Shown: positions 1-7,327, counted from the first letter of the stretch. The stretch is 13,848 nucleotides of DNA from Candidatus Methanoperedens sp. (GCA_026552835.1 JAPMTY010000031.1:1-13848); one strand, 5' to 3'. A program made the numbers and translations. Notes: a model not told the origin generated them from the letters alone.

Positions 1-809
1 GCGCGGCACTGCCTGCACAGCCTGAACTGGGGCAGGAACTCTTCTGCTAACGTCCTTGCTATGTTTAGTTCATCGCATTCCGGCGCTCTTTCTTTCTCAA
101 ACTTGTTAAGCGGTATCAACGGGATAATGTTCATGATTATTGCCCCGTTCTCTGCCGCTTTTTTCGCGACTTCCTTAATCTGCTCAAAATTGATCTCAGG
201 AATTAGCACTGTGTTGACTTTAACGTTCAGTCCGGCCTCGCTTGCCTTCTTTACGCCCTCGAACTGCTTCTCGATAAGGAGTTTTGCGCCTTCCACGCCT
301 TTATATGTCTTATCATGGTAGCGAACGAACGAATATATCTTTGCCCCGATTTCAGGGTCAACTGCGTTTATCGTTACAGTGACGCTTGTTACTCCCGCTT
401 TTACAAGATCGTCTACTCTTTCAGATAGCATAAGACCGTTACTTGCCACGCATTTTATCAGTTCAGGATATTTTTCATGGACAAGCCGCAGGGTCTCGAA
501 TGTTTCTTCGTTTGCAAGCGATTCCCCGGGTCCTGCAATGCCCACGACTCGCAGGTTTGGCATCTCTTTTATGTATTTATCAACCCTGATGAGCGCCTCC
601 TGCGGATTGAGAATGACGCCAGATACGCCCGGCCTGTGCTCGCATTTATCCAGTTTACGTATGCAGTAGTTGCACTGGATATTGCAGCGCGGCGCCACAG
701 GTAAGTGAATCCTGGCCGTCGTAAAATGTGCTTTTTCGTTGTAACACGGGTGCGCACTTATAAGGTGTGCAAATTTTGACCCGATGTTGCCCCAGCGTTC
801 CTGTTTCAT
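1..809 (-). CDS. nifB: NifB radical SAM protein (nitrogenase cofactor biosynthesis), 3' end cut by the window
   Basis: NifB builds NifB-co, the carbide-containing 8Fe core precursor of nitrogenase cofactors, from 4Fe-4S clusters and SAM. The visible 269 residues begin at an ATG and run off the window's left edge. Residues 42-49 hold the radical SAM cysteines as C-x3-C-x2-C (RCNIQCNYC), preceded by the NifB-typical HPC at 20-22 and followed by HRPGVSG at 58-64; GIAGPGES follows further on. The last visible residues, FRLCRQCRA, match the C-terminal Cys motif of the family, so only a short tail is missing. There is no room for a fused NifX domain, as in archaeal stand-alone NifBs. A GGTGA Shine-Dalgarno lies at 817-821, and an inverted repeat at 825-840 just upstream could be an operator. 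No nifHDK is in view, so nitrogen fixation itself cannot be claimed from this window. Confidence 0.93.
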   Translation of the reverse strand, partial: MKQERWGNIGSKFAHLISAHPCYNEKAHFTTARIHLPVAPRCNIQCNYCIRKLDKCEHRPGVSGVILNPQEALIRVDKYIKEMPNLRVVGIAGPGESLANEETFETLRLVHEKYPELIKCVASNGLMLSERVDDLVKAGVTSVTVTINAVDPEIGAKIYSFVRYHDKTYKGVEGAKLLIEKQFEGVKKASEAGLNVKVNTVLIPEINFEQIKEVAKKAAENGAIIMNIIPLIPLNKFEKERAPECDELNIARTLAEEFLPQFRLCRQCR

Positions 810-824
810 ATTCAACTCACCTTA

Positions 825-840
825 TTCGTAATTATACGAA
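825..840 (-). promoter_or_regulatory. Inverted repeat TTCGTA-N4-TACGAA upstream of nifB, possible operator
   Basis: The sequence shows two perfect 6-base arms, TTCGTA and TACGAA, separated by ATTA, 16 bases upstream of the nifB ATG and just beyond its GGTGA ribosome site. This is where a repressor would cover the transcription start or TATA region. Methanogen nif genes are repressed by NrpR at palindromes such as GGAA-N6-TTCC; this repeat does not match that form, so the cognate regulator is unknown. It could also be a chance AT-rich palindrome. Confidence 0.4.
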
Positions 841-937
841 CTAATAATTGGTTTCAATACTATTTAGGTATTTTCCCAATTGTTCCCACTTCGTTAATAA
901 ATCTACCGAAGCTGCGGGAATTTAAGAAACTCTTGCG

Positions 938-1093
938 CTACATTTTTTCAAACATATCCTTGCCCACACCGCATTGGGGGCATACCCAGTCGTCAGGAAG
1001 GTCTTCAAATGGTGTTCCCGGTTTAATCCTCGGGGTGTCCCCAACTTCGGGGTCATAGATATAACCACAAACAGTACAGCGATATTTTATCAT
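938..1093 (-). CDS. Rubredoxin (51 aa)
   Basis: This is a small one-iron electron carrier. The 51-residue product starts [19 protein letters not shown] and contains two C-x2-C knuckles: C6-x2-C9 followed by GYIYDP, and C38-x2-C41 in the segment [13 protein letters not shown]. These are the four cysteine ligands and the classic rubredoxin fold signature at the family's usual length. The start is fixed by a strong Shine-Dalgarno, GAGGTGA, about 4 bases before the ATG. The gene is divergent from the flavodiiron protein at 1197, with about 100 bases between them. In anaerobes rubredoxin commonly passes electrons to flavodiiron proteins, so a shared oxygen or NO defence role is likely. It lies downstream of no obvious operon partner; nifB follows on the same strand after about 128 bases with its own ribosome site. 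Confidence 0.95.
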   Translation of the reverse strand: MIKYRCTVCGYIYDPEVGDTPRIKPGTPFEDLPDDWVCPQCGVGKDMFEKM

Positions 1094-1196
1094 ATTTCAC
1101 CTCATTTTAATAAAGTCCTTAAATTAAAAGTCATACTCGCACCCATACCAAAAGCTATTATCCCATTGAGATAAATAGCTATTTGTGGGAATGAAT

Positions 1197-2396
1197 ATGG
1201 CTAAAATTGAATTGATAAAAGGCGTTTACTGGGTTGGTGTCGTGGACTGGAACCTGCGTGATTTCCACGGTTACACGACGCCGCGCGGGGGAACGTATAA
1301 TGCATATCTAATTGTCGATGATAAAATTGCGCTTGTAGATACCGTAAAACATGCCTTTGCAGGCGAGATGATTGAAAGGATAAAGGAGATTATAGACCCT
1401 TCGAAGATTGATTACGTCGTCTCAAACCATGTTGAAATGGACCATTCGGGTTCCCTCCCGGAGATCATGAAAATAGCAGTAAATGCCCAGGTTATTGCAA
1501 CTGAAAAAGGAAAAGAGGGACTGTTTCGGCATTACAGGACAAACTGGAATTTCAGGACCGTAAAGACAGGCGATGAACTGGCGCTTGGCAAAAAGACGCT
1601 GTTCTTCATCACCGCGCCGATGCTCCACTGGCCCGACAGCATGTTCACCTACCTGAAAGAGGATAAAATCCTGCTCTCAAACGACAGCTTCGGGCAGCAT
1701 CTTGCCTCTTCATTCAGGTTTGATGAGGATATGTGCAGCCTCATTGGATACGAATGCGATACTGTGATGGACGAGGCTGCAAAGTATTATGCCAACATCC
1801 TGATGCCATTTGCCGGTATTATCCTTAAAAAAATAGAAGAACTCCAGAAACTGGGCATCGAGATGAAGATGATAGCGCCATCCCACGGCATGATTTGGAC
1901 AAACCCCGAAAAAATAATCGATGCTTATCTCAAGTGGGCCAATGGGGTCTCGAAGCAGAAAGTGCTTGTCATTTATGATACCATGTGGAACAGCACCGAG
2001 ATAATGGCAAATGAAATCCTGAGAGGAGTGGCTGATTCTGGAGTAGAGGCTGCACTATTCCATTTGCGCAAGAATGAATGGAGCGAGATAGTTAAAGAAG
2101 TGCTTGAAGCCAGGGCAGTCATTATCGGTTCGCCTACATTGCATAACGGCATGTTCCCGACAGTTGGCGGGTTCCTGACTTATCTTACGGGCTTGCGGCC
2201 GAAGAACAAACTTTGGGCAACCTTCGGTTCCTATGGCTGGGCAGGCGGGGCTGTTAAGGCTGTTAACGAAAAATTAAAATCATCTGGATACGAGCCAATT
2301 GAGTCGCTGGAAGTAAATTTCAGACCTGATGAAGCAGATTTGGGGAAATGCTATGCGCTGGGGCAGAAAATAGCTTCAATGGTAAAATCGGGCTAA
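1197..2396 (+). CDS. fprA: A-type flavodiiron protein / F420H2 oxidase (FprA)
   Basis: Flavodiiron proteins reduce O2 to water, or NO to N2O, in the cytoplasm of anaerobes; methanogen FprA takes electrons from F420H2. The N-terminal metallo-beta-lactamase-like domain (about residues 1-250) carries all diiron ligands: H78-x-E80-x-D82-H83, H144 (PMLHWPD), D163 (SNDSFG) and H230 (APSHGMIW). The C-terminal flavodoxin domain begins at about 254, with an FMN phosphate loop at DTMWNST (261-267), and ends at residue 399. The core is complete, with no extra rubredoxin or reductase domain. I chose ATG 1197 because GTGGGA lies 6 bases upstream; ATG 1191 and GTG 1185 are in frame. Divergence from rubredoxin suggests co-regulation. 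Whether O2 or NO, and F420H2 or rubredoxin, are the real substrate and donor cannot be read from sequence. Confidence 0.95.
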   Translation: MAKIELIKGVYWVGVVDWNLRDFHGYTTPRGGTYNAYLIVDDKIALVDTVKHAFAGEMIERIKEIIDPSKIDYVVSNHVEMDHSGSLPEIMKIAVNAQVIATEKGKEGLFRHYRTNWNFRTVKTGDELALGKKTLFFITAPMLHWPDSMFTYLKEDKILLSNDSFGQHLASSFRFDEDMCSLIGYECDTVMDEAAKYYANILMPFAGIILKKIEELQKLGIEMKMIAPSHGMIWTNPEKIIDAYLKWANGVSKQKVLVIYDTMWNSTEIMANEILRGVADSGVEAALFHLRKNEWSEIVKEVLEARAVIIGSPTLHNGMFPTVGGFLTYLTGLRPKNKLWATFGSYGWAGGAVKAVNEKLKSSGYEPIESLEVNFRPDEADLGKCYALGQKIASMVKSG

Positions 2397-2539
2397 CGCA
2401 GCTGCATTAACTGCGGTCTTATGAAGTGAAGACGGTAGCGCAGGCATTCCTTGAAATTATCTCCCTTGAAATCACATGGTTCAAGGTCCGCAGCGGTGCA
2501 TTTTTCTCCCGAGCAGAAGTTACATTTTTCACATGGCAT
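2393..2539 (-). CDS. Small Cys-rich protein (48 aa), function unknown
   Basis: This unrecognised ORF encodes 48 residues starting MPCEKCNFCSGEKC, with cysteines at 3, 6, 9, 14, 22 and 32 and a basic C-terminus rich in R, H and L. Regular C-x2-C-x2-C spacing suggests a metal or Fe-S binding mini-protein. It runs opposite to fprA and overlaps its stop by 4 bp, leaving almost no spacer. No Shine-Dalgarno is seen; an AT-rich TAATATATTC lies at 2551-2560, too close to the ATG for a leaderless TATA box. The rest of 2540-2711 holds no other gene I can support apart from the mntA promoter. Its reality rests on composition: six cysteines in 48 codons is unusual for random sequence. It could be a regulator or accessory of the neighbouring redox genes, but that is inference. 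Confidence 0.5.
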   Translation of the reverse strand: MPCEKCNFCSGEKCTAADLEPCDFKGDNFKECLRYRLHFIRPQLMQLR

Positions 2540-2667
2540 GATTGGATTTTGAATATATTATGGATGGGTATTATGTGTTTCGGTTGCTTGCTGGGATATT
2601 GAATAAAAGGTTTTAATAATTAAGCGTTAATAGTAACATCGTGAGGAATATGCCCAGCGATAAGCAG

Positions 2668-2681
2668 AAATCTTATTTAAT
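2668..2681 (+). promoter_or_regulatory. Candidate TATA box of mntA-hepT
   Basis: The AT-rich run ATCTTATTTAATCC lies about 37 bases before the mntA ATG. An archaeal TATA box here would start transcription near 2700, giving a leader of about 10 bases that includes GTGA before the start codon. No other good TATA-like run lies closer. Confidence 0.4.
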
Positions 2682-2711
2682 CCCATACTTACATATCTAC
2701 AGTGAATAAAA

Positions 2712-3002
2712 ATGGATGCCGTCAAGTCATTAAAGGATAAACGTAATGAAATCTTGCAGATTGCAGCAAGATATGGCGCCCGAAATGTCCGTGTCTTCGG
2801 CTCGGTAGCACGAGGCGAGGCAGGACCTGAGAGCGACATTGATTTTCTGGTTGAACTGGAGCCGGGGCGCAGCCTCTTTGACCTTGGCGGGCTGTTGATT
2901 GAGCTGCAAAAGTTGCTGGCTTGTAAAGTGGATGTGGTGACTGAGAAAGGGCTTCGTGAACGCATCCGTAGGCGCGTGCTGCAGGAGGCAGTCCCGTTAT
3001 GA
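2712..3002 (+). CDS. mntA: MntA-type nucleotidyltransferase antitoxin
   Basis: This is a 96-aa minimal nucleotidyltransferase. In characterised MntA-HepT pairs it neutralises the HepT toxin by transferring AMP groups from ATP to a HepT tyrosine. The signature GS-x10-D-x-D is intact: G30-S31, then D42-I-D44, with a third acidic residue at D74 in KVDVV. The length and the [19 protein letters not shown] context are typical of the MNT family (formerly HEPN-associated Pol beta-like). Its stop overlaps the hepT start as ATGA, so the two are probably translationally coupled. A TATA-like run lies at 2668-2681 and a short GTGA before the ATG. Such pairs are common in archaea and often move between genomes. 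Activity is inferred from the intact motif only. Confidence 0.92.
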   Translation: MDAVKSLKDKRNEILQIAARYGARNVRVFGSVARGEAGPESDIDFLVELEPGRSLFDLGGLLIELQKLLACKVDVVTEKGLRERIRRRVLQEAVPL

Positions 3003-3331
3003 GAGACTACAATGAGCGACTGCTTGATATCCTGGAGGCTATAGAACGGATTGAAAAGTATGCTGCACAGGGCCGTGAGGATTTCGAGAATGATGAGTTG
3101 GTGCAAACATGGATCGTTCATCACCTCCAGATTATTGGCGAAGCTGCGCGTGCACTTCCTGACAGCTTCATAGACCAACATCCAGAGATCAATTGGTCAG
3201 AAATCATTGGGATGCGAAACATACTTGTCCATAATTATTTTGGTGTGGATGTTGATGTGGTGTGGGCTGTAGTGGAGAGAGACCTGCCTGATCTTAAGCA
3301 TAAGATTCAGGCGATTTTACAAGAACCCTAA
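2999..3331 (+). CDS. hepT: HepT-like HEPN toxin (DUF86 family RNase)
   Basis: This 110-aa all-alpha HEPN protein is the toxin partner of the preceding nucleotidyltransferase. The catalytic and modification motif R-x4-H-x-Y is intact as R73-NILV-H78-N-Y80 (RNILVHNYF); the Arg and His act in RNA cleavage and the Tyr is the residue AMPylated by MntA in studied systems. It begins inside the last codon of mntA (ATGA overlap) and ends 3 bases into an oppositely oriented antitoxin remnant. Full length for DUF86 proteins is about 110-140 aa, so the gene looks complete. Known HepTs cut mRNA or trim tRNA ends; the target here cannot be told. Confidence 0.92.
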   Translation: MRDYNERLLDILEAIERIEKYAAQGREDFENDELVQTWIVHHLQIIGEAARALPDSFIDQHPEINWSEIIGMRNILVHNYFGVDVDVVWAVVERDLPDLKHKIQAILQEP

Positions 3332-3431
3332 TAATCCTCTCGAACAGCACCCGATAAATCTCTTTTTTCCGCTATTTCATTCTCACTTTTCGCTCAACCT
3401 CATCATCTATTTTTACTGTAATTCGTGCCAT
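3328..3431 (-). pseudogene. Frameshifted and truncated antitoxin-like remnant
   Basis: On the minus strand an ATG at 3431 opens MARITVKIDDEVERKVRMK and then hits TAG at 3372-3374. Inserting one A into the AAA just before that stop restores a frame reading [15 protein letters not shown], which ends at TAG 3328-3330. The joined product resembles the N-terminal half of small antitoxin-like proteins (a beta strand with basic-acidic residues, then a helix), which are usually 60-90 aa. The fit across the junction points to a one-base loss in an A-run. The remnant stops exactly where hepT ends on the other strand (4-bp overlap), so arrival of the mntA-hepT module may have cut it. No ribosome site is evident. 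A sequencing error at the A-run is the alternative for the frameshift, but not for the short length. Confidence 0.45.
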
Positions 3432-3475
3432 CAGTACTCATAGGGCTCATCATTTTTCAGCCTTGTTTTGTCTCA

Positions 3476-4135
3476 TCATCGGCACTTTTCAATCTCTTTC
3501 GCTATCCTTTCAGCCTCTTTTCCGGGTGTCTTTGAATTATAAATAGTCCGCCCCACGATAACATAATCTGCGCCAGCCATTATCGCATCTGCCGCGCTTC
3601 CTCCCTGCGCGCCCACGCCTGGTGAGATTATCGTCAGCCCGCCAACAACGCCGCGTATTTTTTGCACTCTTTCGGGGCGCGTTGCAGGAGCTACCACGCC
3701 CTGGGCTTTGCATTCAACCGCAAGTGAGGCAAGTTCCAGTGCCTTTGGCGCCATGAACTCAATAGCTCCGGGATGGCTCATTTCCGTTACCACAAAAATC
3801 TCCCCGTCGTACTCGCTTGCGGTTTTCACGCATTCAAGAAGGCTGTCACGCCCTGTGAAACCATGAACGATTACCGCGCTTGCACCCACTTCAAAAGCCT
3901 GGGCGCATATCAGCCTGTTGGTATTCGGGATATCGGCAACCTTAAAATCCGCAATCACCGGCGCAAATTTACAAAGCCTATCAATTATTGCAAGTCCCGC
4001 GCCAAGCACAAGCGGATAGCCTATTTTGATGGCATCCACATACTCCGCCGTTTCCTTTGCTATCGCGATAGCTGCATTCTTATCTGTAACATCAAGAGCC
4101 AGGATGAGGCGCGTGTCCTTTTGCATATGAACCAT
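3476..4135 (-). CDS. pyrF: Orotidine 5'-phosphate decarboxylase
   Basis: This enzyme converts OMP to UMP, the last step of de novo pyrimidine synthesis. The 219-aa TIM barrel shows LALD at 12-14, the catalytic D63-x-K65-x-x-D68 (ADFKVADIP), VHGFTG, EMSHPGA, and the phosphate-binding PGVGAQGG and VGRTIY segments near the C-terminus. This is the short archaeal-type OMPDC. I chose ATG 4135 because GAAGGA lies about 5 bases upstream; an in-frame ATG at 4126 would give MQKDTRLIL and matches many homologues, and a TTG at 4147 is less likely. It is transcribed away from nadA, and the roughly 80-base gap must hold both promoters. No other pyr genes are nearby. Confidence 0.96.
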   Translation of the reverse strand: MVHMQKDTRLILALDVTDKNAAIAIAKETAEYVDAIKIGYPLVLGAGLAIIDRLCKFAPVIADFKVADIPNTNRLICAQAFEVGASAVIVHGFTGRDSLLECVKTASEYDGEIFVVTEMSHPGAIEFMAPKALELASLAVECKAQGVVAPATRPERVQKIRGVVGGLTIISPGVGAQGGSAADAIMAGADYVIVGRTIYNSKTPGKEAERIAKEIEKCR

Positions 4136-4215
4136 AAAGTCCTTCAATTCACTTTAATATTGCCATGGAAGTTAGAAAACAATTTAAGCAATAGGATAAT
4201 GTTTGACCCTGAAAT

Positions 4216-5124
4216 ATGGACGAAGTTGAAAGAATAAGACAATTAAAAAAAGAAAGAAACGCAATCATCCTTGCCCATAACTACCAGCGCGGGGACGTGC
4301 AGGATATTGCGGATTTCGTAGGGGATTCATTTGGGTTAAGCCAGAAAGCAGTTGATAGCGGCGCGGACGTTATCGTTTTTTGCGGTGTGGATTTCATGGC
4401 GGAAAGCGCGGCCATACTTAACCCTGAAAAAACCGTGCTCATGCCAGAACTTTCAGCCCAGTGCCCCATGGCAGCCATGATAACCCCGGAATCCCTGAGA
4501 AGTGAAAAAGAAAAATATCCCGGCGCTGCTGTTGTTTGTTATGTTAACACTCCCGCGTCTGTAAAGGCTGAAAGCGATATATGCTGCACATCTGCTAACG
4601 CGGTTAAAGTTGTGAATGCATTGCCTGAAAACGAAATAATCTTTGTCCCTGACAGGAACCTTGCCCTGTACGTTGCAGCCCACACCAAAAAGAAAATCAT
4701 TCCCTGGAACGGCTACTGCCCCACCCATCACCTCATACTGCCCGGCGACATAATGCTTGAGAAAGAAGAGCATCCTGATGCTGAAATCCTTGTCCATCCC
4801 GAGTGCAGGCCTGAAGTCGTAGCGCTTGCAGACCAGGTATTGAGTACAGCAGGGATGTTAAAATATGCCAGGCAATCGACATCAAAAGAATTCATCATAG
4901 GAACCGAGGTTGGCCTTTTGCACAGGTTGAACAAGGAAAACCCGGACAAGACCTTTATTCCGGCAACGAGATACGCTGTCTGCCCGAACATGAAAATGAA
5001 CACGCTCGGGAGTATAATCCGCGCGCTTGAAAGAAACGAGCATGTAATAAAAATCCCGGAGAATATCAGGGTAAAAGCAAAACTGGCGCTTGACAGGATG
5101 CTTGAAGTGGGGCGCGGCGATTGA
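4216..5124 (+). CDS. nadA: Quinolinate synthase A
   Basis: NadA condenses iminoaspartate with dihydroxyacetone phosphate to quinolinate, an entry step of NAD synthesis, using an oxygen-sensitive 4Fe-4S cluster. The 302-aa product has the three cluster cysteines in family positions: C83 (SAQCPMA), C168 (NGYCPTHH) and C256 (AVCPNMK), with HNYQRGDVQD at 21-30 and HPECRPE at 194-200. The length of about 300 aa is normal for the archaeal/Thermotoga type. The start is ATG 4216; no clear Shine-Dalgarno is present, and an AT-rich CAATTTAAGC lies about 26-35 bases upstream, so transcription may be near-leaderless. Its stop overlaps the TTG start of the next gene by 4 bases. The usual partners nadB (or aspartate dehydrogenase) and nadC are not in the window. 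Confidence 0.96.
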   Translation: MDEVERIRQLKKERNAIILAHNYQRGDVQDIADFVGDSFGLSQKAVDSGADVIVFCGVDFMAESAAILNPEKTVLMPELSAQCPMAAMITPESLRSEKEKYPGAAVVCYVNTPASVKAESDICCTSANAVKVVNALPENEIIFVPDRNLALYVAAHTKKKIIPWNGYCPTHHLILPGDIMLEKEEHPDAEILVHPECRPEVVALADQVLSTAGMLKYARQSTSKEFIIGTEVGLLHRLNKENPDKTFIPATRYAVCPNMKMNTLGSIIRALERNEHVIKIPENIRVKAKLALDRMLEVGRGD

Positions 5125-5954
5125 TTTATCTTGAACTGATGCGGTACAGGAACTGCGCCATGGCAGGACTTGCTGCCATAATCGGGGGGTTCATAGCTTA
5201 CAGTGCAGAGCCTGGACCATTAATCTGGCTGTTGCCTGTATTTCTCACTGTTTTCCTTATCACCGGCGCAGGGAACGTGATAAATGACTATTTCGATGCC
5301 GGTATTGACGCTATTAACCGCCCTGAACGCCCGATACCTTCAGGGAGGATTACCAAAGAATATGCCTATAGCTTCTCAATTGCACTTTTTGCAGCAGGTA
5401 TTATCATTTCCTTCTTTATCGGAACATCACGAATCCCTTTTTTTATTGCGGCATTTAATTCCTTGCTTTTATATTTCTATGCGTTCTCATTGAAAAGAAA
5501 AGCTTTTGTTGGGAACTTGAGCGTTGCATACCTGACCGGTTCAACATTCCTCTTCGGCGGCGCTGCTTTTGGAGAAAAAGGTATGCGGGTAACATTGGTT
5601 CTTTTTTTCCTTTCCATGCTTGCAACCCTTGCGCGTGAAATAGTCAAGGCAATCGAGGATATTGACGGGGACAGGAAAGAGGGAGCATCAACCCTGCCCA
5701 TAAGAATCGGGGAAAAACGTTCTGCTTACATTGCCTGCACATTCGGGATTCTGGCAGTTATCCTGAGCCCGCTGCCGTATCTCATGAGTTTGTTTAACGA
5801 ACCCTATCTCTATGTTGTCGGGATTGCGGATGCACTTTTCTTATATGCTGTTGTTTTAATATTGAAAAAGAACCCTTCTGCATCTTCAAAATATTTTAAA
5901 ATAGCCATGTTCTTTGCCCTGCTGGCGTTCATTGCAGGAAGCATCCTGAAATAA
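5121..5954 (+). CDS. UbiA-family prenyltransferase, likely digeranylgeranylglyceryl phosphate synthase
   Basis: This integral membrane enzyme probably adds the second geranylgeranyl chain to geranylgeranylglyceryl phosphate, an essential step of archaeal ether-lipid synthesis. The 277-aa product has about eight or nine hydrophobic segments and both Asp-rich prenyl-diphosphate motifs: N55-D56-x2-D59-x3-D63 (NDYFDAGID), followed by RPERPIPSGRI, and D180-x-D182-x-D184 (EDIDGDRKEGASTLP). The start is a TTG inside the nadA stop (TTGA). I prefer it to the in-frame ATG at 5139 because archaeal homologues begin with a similar E-x2-R-x2-N-x-x-M-A stretch, here at residues 5-15. UbiA members with other acceptors (heme, quinone) exist; the archaeal context and the motif details favour the lipid role. 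It ends 6 bases from the convergent hisB stop. Confidence 0.88.
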   Translation: MIYLELMRYRNCAMAGLAAIIGGFIAYSAEPGPLIWLLPVFLTVFLITGAGNVINDYFDAGIDAINRPERPIPSGRITKEYAYSFSIALFAAGIIISFFIGTSRIPFFIAAFNSLLLYFYAFSLKRKAFVGNLSVAYLTGSTFLFGGAAFGEKGMRVTLVLFFLSMLATLAREIVKAIEDIDGDRKEGASTLPIRIGEKRSAYIACTFGILAVILSPLPYLMSLFNEPYLYVVGIADALFLYAVVLILKKNPSASSKYFKIAMFFALLAFIAGSILK

Positions 5955-5960
5955 TAACTT

Positions 5961-6536
5961 TTATAAAACGCCTTTCGTACTCGGCACACCCGAGCCGCTT
6001 ACCCTGACCGCCCTTTTTAATGCAATGCCGAATCCCTTGAAGAGTGCCTCTATCTTGTGGTGGTCGTTTTCTCCTGTGACATTGAGGTGCGCATTCAAAC
6101 CTGCATTATTTACAAACGATTCAAAGAAATGGCGTGTATTCTGGGGATTGAAACCGCCAATTTTCAGGTCTGCAAATACGGCATTGAAGGCAAGGAAACT
6201 GCGCCCGCTTAAGTCTATAGCCACAGTTGCAAGCGCCTCGTCCATTGGCACCCGCGCCTCACCGAAGCGCTCGATGCCTTTCTTTTCCCCAAGCGCTTTG
6301 TTAATTGCATTGCCCAGAGCAATACCCACATCTTCCACTGTATGATGGTCATCCACCGTGAGGTCGCCGCGCGCTGATACTTTGAGGTCAAAAGAACCGT
6401 GCTTTGCAAACGAGTTGAGCATGTGGTCAAAGAACGGTATGCCGGTATTGATATCCGTGTTCCCTGAGCCATCCAGGTTGATTTTTATCTCTATGTCTGT
6501 CTCGTTTGTTTTTCGAGATACTTTTGATTCCCTCAT
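5961..6536 (-). CDS. hisB: Imidazoleglycerol-phosphate dehydratase
   Basis: HisB dehydrates imidazoleglycerol phosphate to imidazoleacetol phosphate in histidine synthesis. The 191-aa single-domain protein has the duplicated Mn-binding motifs DHHTVED at 63-69 and DHHKIEA at 158-164, plus FFDHML at 35-40 and a SGSGVPSTKG tail, all intact. There is no fused phosphatase domain, as expected outside enterobacteria. The ATG at 6536 has a TATA-like CCTTTATATT about 29 bases upstream and no Shine-Dalgarno, so the transcript is probably leaderless. It is divergent from the HARP gene with 94 bases between them and convergent with the lipid prenyltransferase. The next histidine gene in the window, hisF, is 1.1 kb away on the other strand, so they are not co-transcribed. 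Confidence 0.97.
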   Translation of the reverse strand: MRESKVSRKTNETDIEIKINLDGSGNTDINTGIPFFDHMLNSFAKHGSFDLKVSARGDLTVDDHHTVEDVGIALGNAINKALGEKKGIERFGEARVPMDEALATVAIDLSGRSFLAFNAVFADLKIGGFNPQNTRHFFESFVNNAGLNAHLNVTGENDHHKIEALFKGFGIALKRAVRVSGSGVPSTKGVL

Positions 6537-6560
6537 GATGGGTTTATATTATTTGGTTGG

Positions 6561-6570
6561 AATATAAAGG
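6561..6570 (-). promoter_or_regulatory. Candidate TATA box of hisB
   Basis: On the minus strand the run CCTTTATATT is centred about 29 bases before the hisB ATG, the distance expected for a leaderless or nearly leaderless archaeal transcript. A second AT-rich run at 6541-6550 is too close to the start codon to be the TATA box. Confidence 0.5.
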
Positions 6571-6630
6571 TGTTGTTTTATAAACATAAACAGAAAGTTT
6601 CTTAACTCGATAAAGATAATAATCCATTAT

Positions 6631-7326
6631 ATGATTCGCCAGAGATTCGTTCTTGATACCAGCGCCCTCACCGACACACAGACACGGGAACTTGAGGGCG
6701 GGACTCTTGGGGTTGCAATGGGGGGAATTCTTGATATTATAGCCGAGGCGCGCCTTAATCTTGGCATCAGCTGCTACATTCCGTATCCTTCCGTATATAA
6801 CGAGATGCGGGAATTCGCCAGGAACAATGGCTGCGACGAGGAAACGCTGGCAAAGATAGATACCTGGCTTGTCAAGAAAACCCCGGACAGGTATGAGGTG
6901 AAAATCCCATCCAAGATTTTTTATGATTACGTTGATTTCATGCGCGGGCGCATCAACAAAGGGATGAACGTTGCAGAGGATGCTATATGGGAATCCGCTA
7001 CAGAGTGCCTTTTCCGCACCACTAAGGCAAAGACAAAGCAGGAGATTGAGCCTGAGATAGAGCGCAATGTCATCGGTGCGATAATAAATTCATTCCGCGA
7101 CAAATACAGGAACGCGCTGAGATACGGTATCCTTGACAGCGCGCCTGATATCGATGTGCTTTTGCTTGCCAAGGAGCTTGACGCAGCCGTTGTCGCAAGC
7201 GATATCGGCATCCAGAAATGGGCTGAGCAGCTTGGCCTTCGGTTCGTGGAGGCAAAATCCTTCCCTGCCATGATAAAAGAATACTTAAAACGCGTAAAAC
7301 CTGAAAGAGTGGAGAGCAGGATATAG
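6631..7326 (+). CDS. HARP: protein-only RNase P homologue (UPF0278 / 'RNA ligase partner')
   Basis: Proteins of this family (homologues of Aquifex RNase P) are minimal PIN-like nucleases that trim the 5' leader of pre-tRNA without RNA. The 231-aa product opens with [13 protein letters not shown], placing the first acidic residue at D9. The C-terminal PIN half gives D169, D173 and D191 (LDSAPDID and ASDIG), with the same 4- and 18-residue spacing I recall for the catalytic aspartates of the Aquifex enzyme. The middle (about 60-150) is a helical, charged insertion with FRTT and WESATE segments, as in the family. Archaea with HARP usually also have RNA-based RNase P, and in the archaea tested HARP was reported dispensable, so its true role is open. 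A 102-aa membrane protein starts 1 base after its stop. Confidence 0.9.
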   Translation: MIRQRFVLDTSALTDTQTRELEGGTLGVAMGGILDIIAEARLNLGISCYIPYPSVYNEMREFARNNGCDEETLAKIDTWLVKKTPDRYEVKIPSKIFYDYVDFMRGRINKGMNVAEDAIWESATECLFRTTKAKTKQEIEPEIERNVIGAIINSFRDKYRNALRYGILDSAPDIDVLLLAKELDAAVVASDIGIQKWAEQLGLRFVEAKSFPAMIKEYLKRVKPERVESRI

Positions 7327-7327
7327 C

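Noticed and set aside
61..321. Plus-strand ORFs opposite nifB (61-321, 379-669, 477-704)
   Set aside because: They are antisense to the clearly coding nifB frame and have no family resemblance.
974..1174. A 66-aa plus-strand ORF over the rubredoxin gene
   Set aside because: The minus strand encodes an unmistakable rubredoxin with a strong ribosome site.
2627..3181. A 184-aa minus-strand ORF across mntA-hepT
   Set aside because: It is Ser/Arg-rich antisense of two genes with intact catalytic motifs.
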